Part shown: piece by piece, positions 31,609-44,865 of the stretch
Numbering within the stretch: the first letter of the stretch is position 1
How the letters are laid out: the number at the start of each line of letters is the position of its first letter
Assembly: GCA_954871525.1 (NCBI GenBank)
Contig: OX940869.1
Span: 23,154,001-23,218,000 of the forward strand
Length of the DNA: 64,000 bases
Source of the DNA: Parietaria judaica
Lineage: Eukaryota; Streptophyta; Magnoliopsida; Rosales; Urticaceae
Direction of reading: 5' to 3'
The notes under the pieces: generated by a model
Seen by the model: the letters and a program-made list of their open reading frames with translations, nothing else
Told to the model about the DNA's origin: nothing
Databases searched by the model: none
Translations under genes and position numbers: made by a program

Positions 31609-34600
31609 TCAAGCAGCTTTCTCACACACTGCAAAACTTCCTGGATTAATGGTAATGCTCTTCGTGCAGTTGTCGGTTTTGTATATTCCGACGAGCCGAT
31701 CGGCCAACTCAAACATATTGTTCCTTAGGCTGTCACGCAGCAAGAGACTGATTAATTACTGACTAAACATGACTAAGGCGTCAATAGTGGCTTTGTACAT
31801 TGACTTACCTTATAATAATGAACTGCGCGTCTTTTGTTCGGTCCTTCACGTAGTGTCCCACGATCGAAACGTTCTTGAAATCTGCATCAGAATCATATAT
31901 GAGCAGAGGAGGGGGCAGTGTAGTGGTTAATGTATTTTAGGGTTCGTGAAGTCAGAAAACGTACCCAACGCAGCGTCGATTTCGTCCATTACATAAAGCG
32001 GTGTAGGCTTGTAGTGATGGAGTGCAAAAACAAGAGCTAGTGAGCTCAGAGTCTGGAACAAGTAAATATTGACATCAGAAATTGAAGCTGATGAATATAT
32101 ATGTGTGTAGATGGAGAGAATAACCTTTTCACCGCCAGACAAGTTTGCGATATTCTTCCAGCTCTTCTTCGGAGGTCTTACACTAAAAACAACTCCCTCC
32201 GAGAAAGGATCCAATGAGTCAACTAGCTCAAGCTCTGCGTCTCCTCCGAGTGTGATCATCTGCAAAAACAGCATGAGAAAAAATTGTATACAATATATAT
32301 ATATATAGTATATATATGGGTGAAATAGTTAAATGCTAATTGCAACGAAATCCAATCTGATTCGCATCTAATGAAGTCTGCATATATAATTTAGCCATTC
32401 TTAGGAAACTGGAAAATTGGTTACGGATAACGACAACTGCTTCTAAAATTGGATAGGTTACTAGTTATATCTTTTATCCCGAAGCGGATAGCCGCTTCCT
32501 GTTATACAAAATATATAGATGATGTAGCCCTTGAGGATTAGTGTCGTTGAGGTTTAAGTGCACAAGCATTGTTAAGCGTCATTTAGAGAGTTAGTCGAGT
32601 CAATGTAGTTAATTGACTCCATTAGGTTGTAAGATCCTTTCCCTATATAAGGGGGTTCATGTTAATGAGAAGAATAGCCAAGAACCAATCACAAGACTTA
32701 GTCTCTCAAGAGGAGAGATTAGATTTTGTGAAGGTTGGCCTTTGTGTTCAATCATGTTCATCGTGTGTTCGTGTGTGTTCTTATGTGTGTGTTCGTGATT
32801 CCTAGATTATCGATCTTGGATCGTAGCAATAGACAACTTAATTTATTCTTAGAGATTATAAATAACATTTCATTTTTACTAATACTGTTTTTCTAATGTT
32901 TGTCCTGTTTTTTTTTTTTTTTTTACTTAGATGTCGTTTTATTCTTGAAACCTAGTTAATGTACTTAACCTAATTTTCTTTAGGATATTACAATTCGCTG
33001 AGTACACCGTAGAATTCACAGACCTGGTACATCTCCTTCAACTTCAAAGATATAGCATTGAATCCTGCCATGAACTCATCCAATCTAAAATCACAGAAAC
33101 ACCATTCGAGTAAGAAGAAACAAATTATCTTGCTTGAAATCAGGTACCAAACATCAGTGAAGGAGTTCATGCCTCTTTTTCCTCCACTCGTCGTACTGTT
33201 TCTTTATGTCGTCTCGTTGCTGGGTGACTCGGTTAAGGTCCTCAACTCGTTCATTGTACAGTGAGACCTTCCTCCGGTACCTGATAAAAATTAATGCAAT
33301 AAGCACCTAAACTTTTTGGAACAAGAACAAAGCTATGCCAGGAAAGGAAAGACGTACTCTGCGATAGAGTCGAGATTCGGATTCATCCCCTTCAACTGTG
33401 CCTCCAAAAGGGAGACCATTTCAAGGGATTGTTTAAGGTCACAAGGCTTGCTTAGATTTTCGTCTGTCAGTGTTGCTTGAAGCTTTTCCGGGTCCACCAG
33501 ATCTTTGTGAATTCTGCAAACAAAGAGATGTATAATTTCTTATTTTATTTTTTAGAAACACAAAGTATTTAACAAAATAAACCAAATCAACATACTGCTC
33601 CATGTGCTTAGCGAGAGCACTTTGCAACTCATCATGCTTTTTTTTGTAACCCTTCTGCTTCAACTCCGATTCGGTGAAGAGCTTCTTCGTGTCTTTCAAT
33701 TTGAATTCCATGTCAACCTATCACAATAAGAAAAACAACGGTAAATATTCCACTGAATCCGTAAAATTGTAACGGAAAAAACGAGTGCTTTAACAGTACC
33801 TCTGAGGCTCGTAACTGGTCAACAGTCTTCTTCATTTCGTTGTATTCCGACTTTGTTTTATCCAATACATCTTTATGATTATCGATCAGCTACAGAAAGA
33901 GAAAGAGAAATAAAAGATTACGACAATTATTGTGCTCCACTAATGCATAAATCAAAATGAAATAAATTCATGACAATTTAAAACCTCTTGTATCTTCTTA
34001 TAGCTCTCTTGAACTGCAAAAGCCTTCTGTTCTATTTCTTTGAATTTTTCTCGTAGTTTTTCCTTCTCCTGAGTAAGACGTTCTATCTCCGCTTTTGATT
34101 CCTCAATCCCCTTTGTTAACTTCTTAATTGTCTTCCCACTCGTCTCTATTTGAACTTTGTGACGGTTGATCTCGGTGCCATTTTTCTCAATATCCTACAA
34201 TTTCATAGCATCAATCAGGATAGGTACCCGCACGTTAATGAAGAAAACTTTTTATTGTAAGTCAGTCTACTTACGGACTGGATTTTGTCGACCTTCAACT
34301 TCTGCGATTTTAATTTTTCTCCACCTGCATTTTCTATGTTGCTCTGTAGTTCTGAGGCCTGAAAATAAAGATATGAAGAGACAGATCGAGCGAAGACGCT
34401 AGTCCAAAAACTATATATCATCGTCCAAATTCTGTAATTCACAAATACTGAAAATTGTTTGAGCACAAAAGCTACAACAAAATCAAGGACAACAAATAGA
34501 GCAGCAGTGATATGAGGAGGAACCGGATCCAGATTTTTCTTTCCTGGTTTTGTAGAATTAGAAACTAGAACCAATTTTTTTTATGAAATTGGACTTTTGT

Positions 34601-37600
34601 AACAAACTGTTTTTAACGGTTGGGATGTACAGCTGGTACTGACCCGGTTTATAAATAAATAAAATACATAACAGAACCTAAAAAAAAAAACTAAGAACTT
34701 TAAGAATATTCTATAAAAAAAAAATGAATGAAACAGGTAACTAGTTTCAGTAAAAAAAAAAAATAAGTTCCACGTTCTTTGTCGTAAAAAATTGAATGTT
34801 TCTGAGGTAAGACTTTCATCCCCACCATTTTCAAAGGCTCAGTGGTATGTGAATCCTAGAATGAGTATACGAATTTCACCCACCTTATCCTTCAACTTCT
34901 TAGATCCTTTTATGAGTTTATCGATTTCTTTTTCTTCAGCGGAAATGAGACTCGTGAGCTCCTCCAGCCTATTAAGTTCTTCCTCCTTCGGCTGTGACGC
35001 AGCTTTCAAGGAATCATGCTGTTTTTCGAGATAGCTGTGTTGTGATTTCATACTGTCAATCTGCACAATAAAAATAAAAATAAAAAATCAACTACCAAAG
35101 AAAGGTTATACAGACACATGAAAGATTCCTTGGAGATTCCGAATACAACCTCTTTCTGGGTCTTAGCCAATTCCATCTCAAGATGTGTCACCGTCTTCGA
35201 TGAAGCTTGGTATCTCTGCACTGCATCAGAAATCCTTGCCCTGATTCTTTTCAATTTCTCAACCAAAATGGCCAGCTCTTCTTCAGCATGTGAAACAGCC
35301 TCAGTTGACACGCTGGCAGCTCTAATTGATGTTCCCATTTTACCACCACGCGGTTTATTTCCCCCTCCGCTCATTGTACCAGATTTTTCAAACAACGAAC
35401 CGTCAAGAGTTACAACTCTTCGAAAATCCCTGCTCCCGCTATACGCTATGCGTGTGGCCTGCAATGACCAATACATAACAAATCCTTCTTGCACAATATA
35501 ATGAACAATAGGCTAAAAAGAAAAATAACAATTCATTGATTATAAACCAACCTGATCGAGATCCTTAGCCACAACAGTATTTCCTAATGCTGCATAAAAA
35601 GCAAGTTTCATTCTCTCATCATGAACTTTAACCAGATCAAAAAGACGTGGAACGCCCTCAGGAGTCTGCACTTTCTCTTTCATGCTTGATAAGTGATCGA
35701 GTTGCTTTTCCTGATTATAAAAGTTGGATTTATATAATGGGAAGTGAATTATGAGCAATATACATGTAAAGTATCAAGCAGGAACTGAGTATGCTATCAT
35801 TAGTTCTAAGTAAAGCTAAGACATACCAGGATCATGAATGTAGCAACACCGAGATTCTCCCTCCGTAGTAATCCTACACATGCTTGTGCTGCATTAGCCG
35901 TCTCTACAACAATGTAATCAAGTCCGGAACATGCAGTTGATATGGCGACATCGTATTTGGCTGCCACACAACGTCAACATCAATTAAAAAAAAAATTACT
36001 TTCATTTAGAGAAAAACCGCATGTAACATATGGTTTTATATGAATCAAAGTGCATATAGACAAAATTCAACATTTAAAGCTTCAGTCATCTTGAGCTTTG
36101 AATATGATATGTTTCTGTACTTTGATTAGGTTTATCAAAGACATAAACGTATTCCCAGGCCAAGCCCCTAGTAATACAGGCCCAATGATTTAATCATATT
36201 TTGCGCATTGGGTTTATTCATGCATTTAAGTAATTTATTTTTATTTACAAGTTATTTAATTTCTAAATAATAGCTTCATGAAAATTGGTTGTAATTGACC
36301 TACATATAAATGAGTCTTTTCCATTAATAAAATTATTCTTTCAACTAACTATCCGTTCACGTTACGACTGCTCTGATTATGATCTCAGGCCATATCAGAA
36401 TACTAGATTGACAGATGGTAGAGGAACAGAAGATGTCAAGAACACAATGCTAATAGATTTGTATAATATATAAACACTTACAACTAATGGCACCTAAGTC
36501 GCCCATTCGACCGTATATTCCCTGAATCTGGTTAGACTCTTTAGCTTGCAAAATCGCTTTTAGAACCGAACCCTGACTTCTCTCGGAATCCATGACAGAC
36601 TTGAGTTCTGCAACTTTCTGTCTCGCAGCTTGTTCAAGAGGAATAAGTTCTTCTTGTTCTTTTATGCATTCCTACAGAAAGTGAAGGTGTTATCATCAAT
36701 ATCCCACAGATTCAAAAACAACTAACTTAAGTAAATCGAACTGGTCGTGAGAATACAAACTTGCTCCACTTTACGAGCTTCCAATGCTTCACGCTTGCTC
36801 TCGCCGAGACTATCATGAATCTTTGAAATGCTATCAGTTTTTGTTTTGATAGCACCCAAAATGTCTTTCATCTGCTTCTGAGCATCTTCAAAAGCCGCAC
36901 GACCAGCTTCATGCTGCAATAACAAAATCATATTAGAAAATTTCGGTAGTTTACATCAGAAGTAGAATAATTGGCAGTGATACCCCCTGAACTTCAGCTT
37001 TTGGCAGAAATACCCCCCTCAACTTTCAAAAAGTAGGATACTACCTAATATGTATTAAAAATGACGGAAAATGTAAACATGTGCGCATCATATTATTTAT
37101 TTTAGGGTATTTTCGTCAATTTTATTATCTTCTCCATTTTTTAGCGATTTTTGTTGTATTATTCTTATAAACTAAACTTCTTGATTCCTTTATAATATTA
37201 TCATAATCTAGTATACTGATATTGTTCGGTAACCAATTGATAAAAATACTCTTGAGTAAGTCATGTATTGTTCACAACAACACGCGTAACATTTACTGTC
37301 AATCCGTCAGTTTTTTGTGGGTAGGGGGTAATGTGCTGCTATGAAAAGCTTCTAGGGCATAACGGTCAAAAATTAAAGTTTCTGAGGCAAAGTGAATCAA
37401 CAGAATTAATTCAACAGAATTTTGAATATCTGTTTGGAGAAAAATCAATAACTTTCTATAATACTTATGAATCGAAAGATAAGGGCCTCTTTAGCTATCA
37501 TCTTGAAAAGTCTTTTTGTGTTTTCAAATGCAAATAGTAGGATAAAAAAATTAATTAGTTTGGTAAACTATTGTGGTGAGATTTAGAAGAAAAAAAAATT

Positions 37601-40600
37601 GAAAAAATGTGTTATTGAATGAAAGGGATTTTAAAAGTCGGTTTAAAGTCGGTTTATGGTGTTTTGTAAAAATTTCTCTTTTCTTTCTCTTCAATCTTTC
37701 TCTCCCTTCTAAGTGTGTTTGTTTGCACTTAATGACCATGTGAATCTTAATGAGTCATGCATTTGTTTTTTATGTTTAAATCTTAATAGGTCTGAATTAG
37801 CACTTAATCGGTTAATATCTCCTTACACTTTCTCACTCTTATTTTATTTTTCTCTTTCCTCCTCAACACTTCAAAACTCTATAACTCCTTAACCGAGCAT
37901 CGGATTTACCTAAAGGATACACCGTTGGAAAGCTTGCGATGAGATGAATCCAATGATAGGTGGGAAGATATAGTTTTGATGATTTTTTTTTTTTAAATGT
38001 ACGAATTTATTAATAAAATAAAATAAAAACTAAATAAATTAATATAAATAACGAACAAAATTTTATTAAAATATTCCAATTAATTTATTCGTAAATAATT
38101 TATTAATAATATATAACTCAATTTTGTATTAAAATATATTAGAAAACTAATAAATTAAAAGAATTAACCAAATCATCAAATTAATTTACTAAAAAAAACT
38201 TATCGAATATGCTTATTGATAATAATTTATCAAATTAGTGAATTATTTTTTTATTAATAAATTGATATTTCATGATATTTAGTAGATTAATCATAATAAT
38301 TATTTTATCATATAAATATTTATTTTATCATCTATATTATCCAAATATACAATAAAAATAATTAAATTTTGTTCAATATGATAACTCAAATTTAATTTAA
38401 AAAAAAAAAAACTACATTCAGATCTGCATTCAAATCTTAAAAAACAAACAGACTTTAATTATTTGTCATTCAGATACAGATGTCAAATCTTATTATTCAG
38501 ACGTGTATTCAGATTCAGACGTCTGGATCTTAATGTAAACAAACACACCCTTACACTTGACTTTGCACTATGTCTTATGTATGTTATTATATATGTTATT
38601 ATATTTTATACTTTGATGATGTTTAAAAAATTAATTTTTTGAAAGAGAAAAAAAAAAGAGAAAAATCCACCAAAAATATTTAGACTATTTTTCAGTTTTT
38701 CAAATAAAAAAATAAAAATTTGTACGAAATAGTTATGTGAAAACAACTTCAATATTTTTTTATACTGCAATTATAAAGATCTGAAAAATAATAAAAATAA
38801 AATTTTTTGAGTTGATAACCAAGAGCTTTCACTAACATAAGCACTGAGGTGGATGAAAAATAAAGAGGGCAAGAGAGCATCAAGTAATTTTTGAGATTTG
38901 GTGCGACGGTAAATGGTGTCACCTTTTCTACTAAAAGCTTGTTCTCTGTAGATGCAACTTCAAGTTTTCCCCTGTGCTCAATCAGTTGTTTTTCCCAAGG
39001 TTCCAACTCAGCACGAACTTTCGAAAGTTCAGACCGGTACTTCTCTGTTTCAACTGTTTGAAGATCAACCAAAGTACATTATAGCATAGTCCTCGAGCAA
39101 TTTCATGCCGAAAGGCGAAAGCCACATAGTAATATATGACTTGGTTCTTTTAACAACTAAAAAATAGAAATGTAGCGAAAATACTTCAGTGTGATAAAAC
39201 AAAGAGCAAAAGACAGTAAGAGCCACCTTTTGAATGGTCTATAAGCTCCTCTAATACTCTTTCCTCTTCAACCAAGTGCTTTTGCAGTTCCGGAATTGTC
39301 TCTTCAAGTTTTGGAATGAGGATTGTCGAGTTTTCGCTCTCTTTCTCTAAGTTCAATATCTTTGACGAATCCTGCGATAGAACGAAGCTAGAGATGCATG
39401 ATAATGACATTCTCTTCGGACGAACGAATAAGAAATGTATTTTCTTTTTACCTACCTTTTCAAGTTTATCTGACAGTTTCTTGATCTTTTGCTTCATATG
39501 CTTCAAATCTTCTCGATATTTGACATCCTCTCTTTCAAACTGTTTAAATTCTTCTTTACTGTTTCTAAGATCAGTGTCGAGCTCCTAAAATTTATTCAAA
39601 AGATAGTCATTGAAGTAACTGATAAGCATTGCACAAGTGTAAATAATATTAGTACACTAAAAAACATGTGATCGAACCTCCTGTTTTTTTATATCATTGT
39701 TATGCACGATTTCAAGCTCCTTCAAAGCACTATTATTTCCTTTTATCTTCTCCCTGAACCCAAAGAAAAAACAATTAGCTTATGATTATATAAATCATCT
39801 AAACACCAATGAATGATGAGCATTCATATAAAAGTTTACCTTTCGGCTTTTAAGTTTTCTTCTAAATTGTTCACTTTTTCCTGTAACTCAGCCATTTTCT
39901 TGCTAGTGTCTTCAAGAGCTAATGTTGTGGCTTTCTCTTGCCATTTTAGAAGAGACAACTCTTTGAGCATGTAAGCTTCTGCTTCATTCTTCACATCCTG
40001 TTTATCAAGGTGTTCACTTCTCAATCAGTGGGCTAAACGAGAAAGAGGATGGTCAAGCAATACGTAAACGGCACATACCTCTAACCCGTCCCTTTCTTTC
40101 TCAGCCAATTTGACCATTTGAACCTCCCCGGATCTCTTCTCATTGAGCGATTCAAGTCTATCAAACCAACCAAAATAAAAAAGAGTTAAGAGATTAAAAT
40201 CTTGGACTGGTTTGACTCTTTTAGCACGAAAAAGAATAGACATTGATTCAAGGAAATACGGACGAGCCGAGAAACAAAGGGAAAGTACTAACTCCTTAAA
40301 AGACTCGTCAATTTTCTCCACGTATTTGTTAGTTCCAATGATGTCCTCAAGATATTCGAGAAATCCTTCGTCGTGCGGTCCTTGAGCTTTTGGCTTCATC
40401 AATGAAATCTGTTCCACCTCACCCTAGAAACAGCCATCATGAATACGGCGACAAACATCATGACCACAGGAGATAATTAAGGTATCAATTGCTTACTTGA
40501 AGAATCAAAAAGCGGTTATTATCCAGGTCAACTCCTTTTCCTTTCAATTTCCTCGTAACTTCCGTAAAATTGCTCCCACGGTCATTAATGTAATATTTGG

Positions 40601-41431
40601 ACGAATTATCACGAAACGCCACCCTTGTAATCACAAAATCACTTCCCGGAACAGCTTCGTAAGTTCCATCGTCCTGTAAAGACATCAGATTCAATAGAGG
40701 TAATCAAGACATGGAGTGTTGAAGACCTCACTTCGAAACGTAGAAATTGACAAATCCTTATCTTCGAATTTTTCGGAATCCGTTGTATCTAAACCCGGAA
40801 ATCAAATGGTAAGCTATGAAATATTTAAACGCTGGTACACGAAAAATAAAATAAGAAACTCGGTATTACTAGGTCGATAATCTCCTGGAAGTGAACAGAG
40901 ACGCCCGCGCTCTCCAGATTCTGATGGTTTGTAGAGTTGTGGATTAGCTCAGAAACCTTGTTTAATCGCATCTACACAGTTCAAAACACGATCAAATTAA
41001 CGTCCACTGCAACTCCGATCAAGGCCTTGTTAACAAAAATCGATAGAAAACGGAACATGGAAATTCACAGCAAAGCGCAAAACTGTTTCCCTACTTGCTT
41101 AGCTCGCTTTCCGAACACGAACAGCATCGCGTCAATCACGTTGCTTTTCCCACTCCCATTTGGTCCAACAACTGCCGAAAAGCTCTGATTTCAAGCAATG
41201 AAAAGATCAGTCGAGACCTGAAAGAGGAAAACTGACCCAAACGTGCACTGACGCAAGCAAGAAAGAAAGAAAAATTGAAACCCTAACCTTGTGGAATGGG
41301 CCAACGCGCTGCTCGCCTGCGTAGGACTTGAAATTCCTCATCACCATCTCCTTGATGAACAGCCTCGGGCCTCTGGATTTCTCGGGGACCGACTCGGAAG
41401 CTTCCGCCATGGACTCGTCCTGACTCGCCAT
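31609..41431 (-). CDS. SMC4: SMC4 (CAP-C), condensin ATPase subunit
   Basis: Core subunit of condensin, pairing with SMC2 to compact chromosomes in mitosis. I reconstruct 28 exons giving 1243 aa, close to Arabidopsis SMC4. Exons in coding order (high to low): 41431-41288, 41184-41095, 40971-40870, 40673-40497, 40423-40293, 40157-40079, 39997-39840, 39753-39678, 39584-39456, 39371-39227, 39053-38923, 36913-36761, 36671-36482, 35960-35827, 35710-35552, 35458-35150, 35060-34884, 34358-34275, 34194-33985, 33889-33800, 33717-33596, 33513-33358, 33280-33173, 33084-33024, 32259-32125, 32052-31965, 31881-31809, 31729-31609. Walker A GPNGSGKS is near residue 55; coiled coils flank a hinge at about 538-690; signature LSGGEK at 1145 and Walker B VMDEID at 1171. 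All junction phases agree. One intron (33085-33172) seems to use a GC donor. ATG 41431 is chosen because the upstream in-frame codons lack ATG. Confidence 0.95.
32520..32828 (+). mobile_element. solo LTR C in SMC4 intron 24
   Basis: 309 bp, TGATGTAGCCC...TCGTAGCA, flanked by the perfect 5-bp duplication ATAGA (32515-32519 and 32829-32833). It contains a CCTATATAAGGGG promoter motif. Orientation is opposite to SMC4. Confidence 0.9.
36105..36397 (+). mobile_element. solo LTR D in SMC4 intron 13
   Basis: 293 bp with mirror ends TGATATG...CATATCA and a perfect target duplication GAATA (36100-36104 and 36398-36402). A CATATAAATGAG TATA-like motif lies near 36302. Confidence 0.88.
36914..38922. 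other. 2-kb SMC4 intron 11 with AT-rich transposon-like insertions
   Basis: Much longer than other SMC4 introns. At 36975-37395 lines such as ATACCCCCTGAACTTCAGCT and, inverted, TTACCCCCTACCCAC suggest a MITE-like unit. At about 37712-38552 GTGTGTTTGTTTGCACTTAA and, inverted, GTGTGTTTGTTTACATTAAG look like hAT-type ends of an ~840-bp AT-rich element. Target duplications were not clear for either. Confidence 0.45.
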
Positions 41432-41580
41432 CTCCACTCAGCGAAGAAGACGATCTTAGTTCTCATACACCACCACCATTGTTGGACAAGAATTCAAAGA
41501 AAAATGAAGAAGAATAAAAAAGTTATTTTTTAATTTATTTATTAATTTTTATGTTTAATTATTTGAGTGAATAATTATTG

Positions 41581-41630
41581 TTGGCGGGAAAAGTAGAATT
41601 GGGATATCGTTTTGAGATTTCGGCGGAAAC
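41581..41630 (-). promoter_or_regulatory. E2F-type sites upstream of SMC4
   Basis: On the minus strand TTTTCCCGCCAA (41581-41592) is a perfect E2F consensus about 150 bp before the SMC4 ATG. GTTTCCGCCGAA (41619-41630) is a weaker second copy. This fits S-phase/mitotic expression of a condensin gene; binding is inferred. Confidence 0.65.
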
Positions 41631-41639
41631 ATATTAAGC

Positions 41640-43297
41640 CCACTATTATGGACTTGGGCCTTGCAAGCCCAATATGAAAAAGGAAAAATTGAATAAATTA
41701 AAATACTTGAGCGGTGTTCACTTGCACCTAATTCTAGGTTGTAATTCTAATAAGCAATTGTACTTGTTACTTTGTTTACTCAAGTGCCTTATCATTCTTA
41801 GTTATAATTTGTAATTAAAATATATATATTTGGTGTAATCACTAATACAAAAGTTTACAGACGTAATCACGTAATTATGATTACAATTCCTATTAACATT
41901 TTATCTTTCATAAATTACCCTCAATTATCATTCATATTAACAAATTACTTAAATAGAAAAGCTTTGTTGGGTCAATTGGGCCGGCCCAACCCAATGCATC
42001 CGGCCCAACCCGATAATTTATTCGGGTTTGACCCAACCCAACCCGATATTTATTGGGTTAATTGGGTTGGGTTAGATTTGAGTTGGGTTCAATTGGGTTG
42101 GGTTGGGTTTTTTTGCACACCCCTATTCAAAGTTTCATTCCATATTCTAATTTGTCTAAAAATGGTCAAAAAGAGGGTTAAATAGTCCAGCTAAATAAAC
42201 CTTAAAATGAAATGATTTGAAAACAATAAAAATTAAACTACATATATATACAAAACGACCTAAATTGCACACAAAATATTTGAAAGCAATCGGAAAAACA
42301 ATATTATAGCCTCTAATGTCCATATATTATGGATTGGGAAGAGCTTGTAATCGCATTAATATTGTTGAGATTGGAAAGCTTCGACTCAGTTTACTGTAAG
42401 CCCGAATCGGGATACCTGACTCAAATGGGCACAATCGATCACATTGGGCCACGTGAGAATACCTCAGTTGTTTAATTAACTTACATTTTATTTTTTATTT
42501 TCTTGAAGAAGTAGAAATTCAATGAAAACGAAAATAGGGCCATTTACAATAGTGAAGAAACAATTTTTAGTTGTAATAATTAATCCCTCTTATTTTTGTT
42601 TCTTCTTTTACTCCTCTCTCATATTTATTTCTTCTTACTATTATTTCTAATCTTCAAAACTTAAAAAAAATTAAACTTGCAGGTATGTGGTTGTGTGTCA
42701 GAATTTGTATTGGGAGATGGCCGCAAAAGTCTAACTACAACATCATAAGGAATAAGAAGTAGGGTGAATATTTTTTCATCATTTTACAAGTTCCAAATGC
42801 AAATCCTTCAAATTATCAAGTTATAGATCTCTCTTGAAACATTTCGGCTTAAAACGAGTGAATTATGAAAGAAGAAAAAAAATACAAAGAGTGATGGAAG
42901 CAAAATGCACAAAAATGTGTCAAATTTCGGGCCAATTTTATTCCGGCCCACTAGAGCGTGCTTTTCCAAAACGCAATACTTGTATTTATATTGTACCACT
43001 TATTTAAAACGTAAAATATAATTTTGTATTTTGAAGAATTTGCATCACGGACTTGGAAATGATAAAACACATACTTTAGTGTTCTTCCTCATCCTGTTCG
43101 TTATTAGATTTTCCGGCAATTTTCTATGAAAATTCCAAAATTATAACCAAGTATTTATTTTGTACAATCTTGATGATTTCAAGCCTTGAAACAATTTAGC
43201 GATGACGAGATAAAATCCCTTAAGTTGTATACATGAATGGTAGAAAACCCACACTAAAAAAGTGAAGCATGGTCACATTTTTGCCCGAAAATGGCTC

Positions 43298-43338
<41 letters not shown>

Positions 43339-44865
43339 GATTAAAGAACTGTTTTGGTATGACTACATAAAAAATACTAGCTAAATTCATCAATTGATGT
43401 CTTGTCGCATTGCTGGTGCCTCAATGTATTGTTTGATTTATCAACTAGTTCTAAAATGAAACCTAATTTCATTAATAATATGAAATTACAATTATTAATG
43501 CAAGCTATTTCAGAGTTTCAGCTACAGACATGAACTAACGATACATTTATTGCATGCATGTATTTATGTTATATGTGATAATAAATAATTAGCGAGCCAA
43601 ATATGAATGAGGAGTAAGTGGTGCATAAAGAATTTTACTATACTATAATATATGGGGCTGAATCTGATTATAATCATCACCAAATCATGTGATATGTTTG
43701 TTTTATAATTAGCTTGCAAGTGGGCTTCTTGGATTACAAGCCAAGTTAAGTCTCAAGTCTTTTCGGTTGAAAACTGTTTGGAGTTCCACTGTCCCCCATG
43801 CTACAACCACATTAATACATAGAGAGAGGATATTGATGGCAAATGTACAATTTTTTGGAAATTTATGCTACCAACATCGGTATTGAACGATATATGGTAC
43901 ACACAAAGGTCTGAGACCGGTTGGCCATCGGTGTCCGTTAGCATCATCTTCGTTCGTTGAGGTCGGCATTGTCTCTCTTCGTCGAGGGTTGCTTGAGTGT
44001 TTTTGAGTTAAGGTATTTGAGGCAGTTTAATTTTTTAATGTTATTATAAAGAAAATAAATAATATGTGTACCATATAGAACGTTCACTAACATTGTTGGA
44101 AAGGAGACCCTGACCGACACAAATTTAAATTCTTTAAGAACTTAATCCACACAACTAAAAGGTTGGGATTATGCCGCCCGAAAACCAAAATGCTTGGATA
44201 CCTTTGTCACTGTAAGGAAATGCATACCATGCTGCAAAATACTTATCAAAATAAATTGGGTTAATGACCGCAAAAGTGGGTCAGCGTAAATCCAACTTTT
44301 TTAACTATGAAAAAAGTGCAAAGTTCACGTTTTCAGCGGATTGTAGAGCCGCGTCCACTTTTCCGTTAACTTTTTGAGTAATTTTTTTAGTGTGAGAGAG
44401 AGAACTAACTCGTCCACTTTTTGGGTCTATGCCGATCCATTTTGAAATAACTTGGGTACTTTTACCGAAATCAACTAATTAAATATATATACATGGGTAT
44501 GATCGAAGAAGTAAATTATAAAATAAAAAAAATAAAAAAATAAAAACAAACCCCATGACATGAAGCATCAATGCCAGATTTTTCACAAGCTCATTCAGCT
44601 TTTATCTTATTGTAAATATAATAATAATGATAATGATAGTATATTTTATGAAACCTTGCATTATTGGTTTGGTAGGGAAGTGGCTGTGTCTTTAGGTGCA
44701 ACATATGGCAAACTTGCTAATCGATGGAAGCTGTATTTTCTTTTAATATATCTTCAAACCCCTAAATCATTTTGGTAGATGAGCTTTCACATTGTGCCAT
44801 TTTTATTATTAATCTCTTCTTTTTAATTTCTTTCTCTCTCTCTCTCTAATCCTCAAAATGGTGTA
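41640..44865. other. gene-free intergenic region with a hAT-type end and TA microsatellite
   Basis: AT-rich. About 41965-42124 is a block of alternating GGGTTGGG / CCCAACCC motifs ending TTGCACACCCCTA, the right end of a hAT-type element whose left end I cannot find. A (TA)17 run occupies 43301-43335. The ORF at 44560-44778 is unsupported. No gene seen. Confidence 0.5.
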
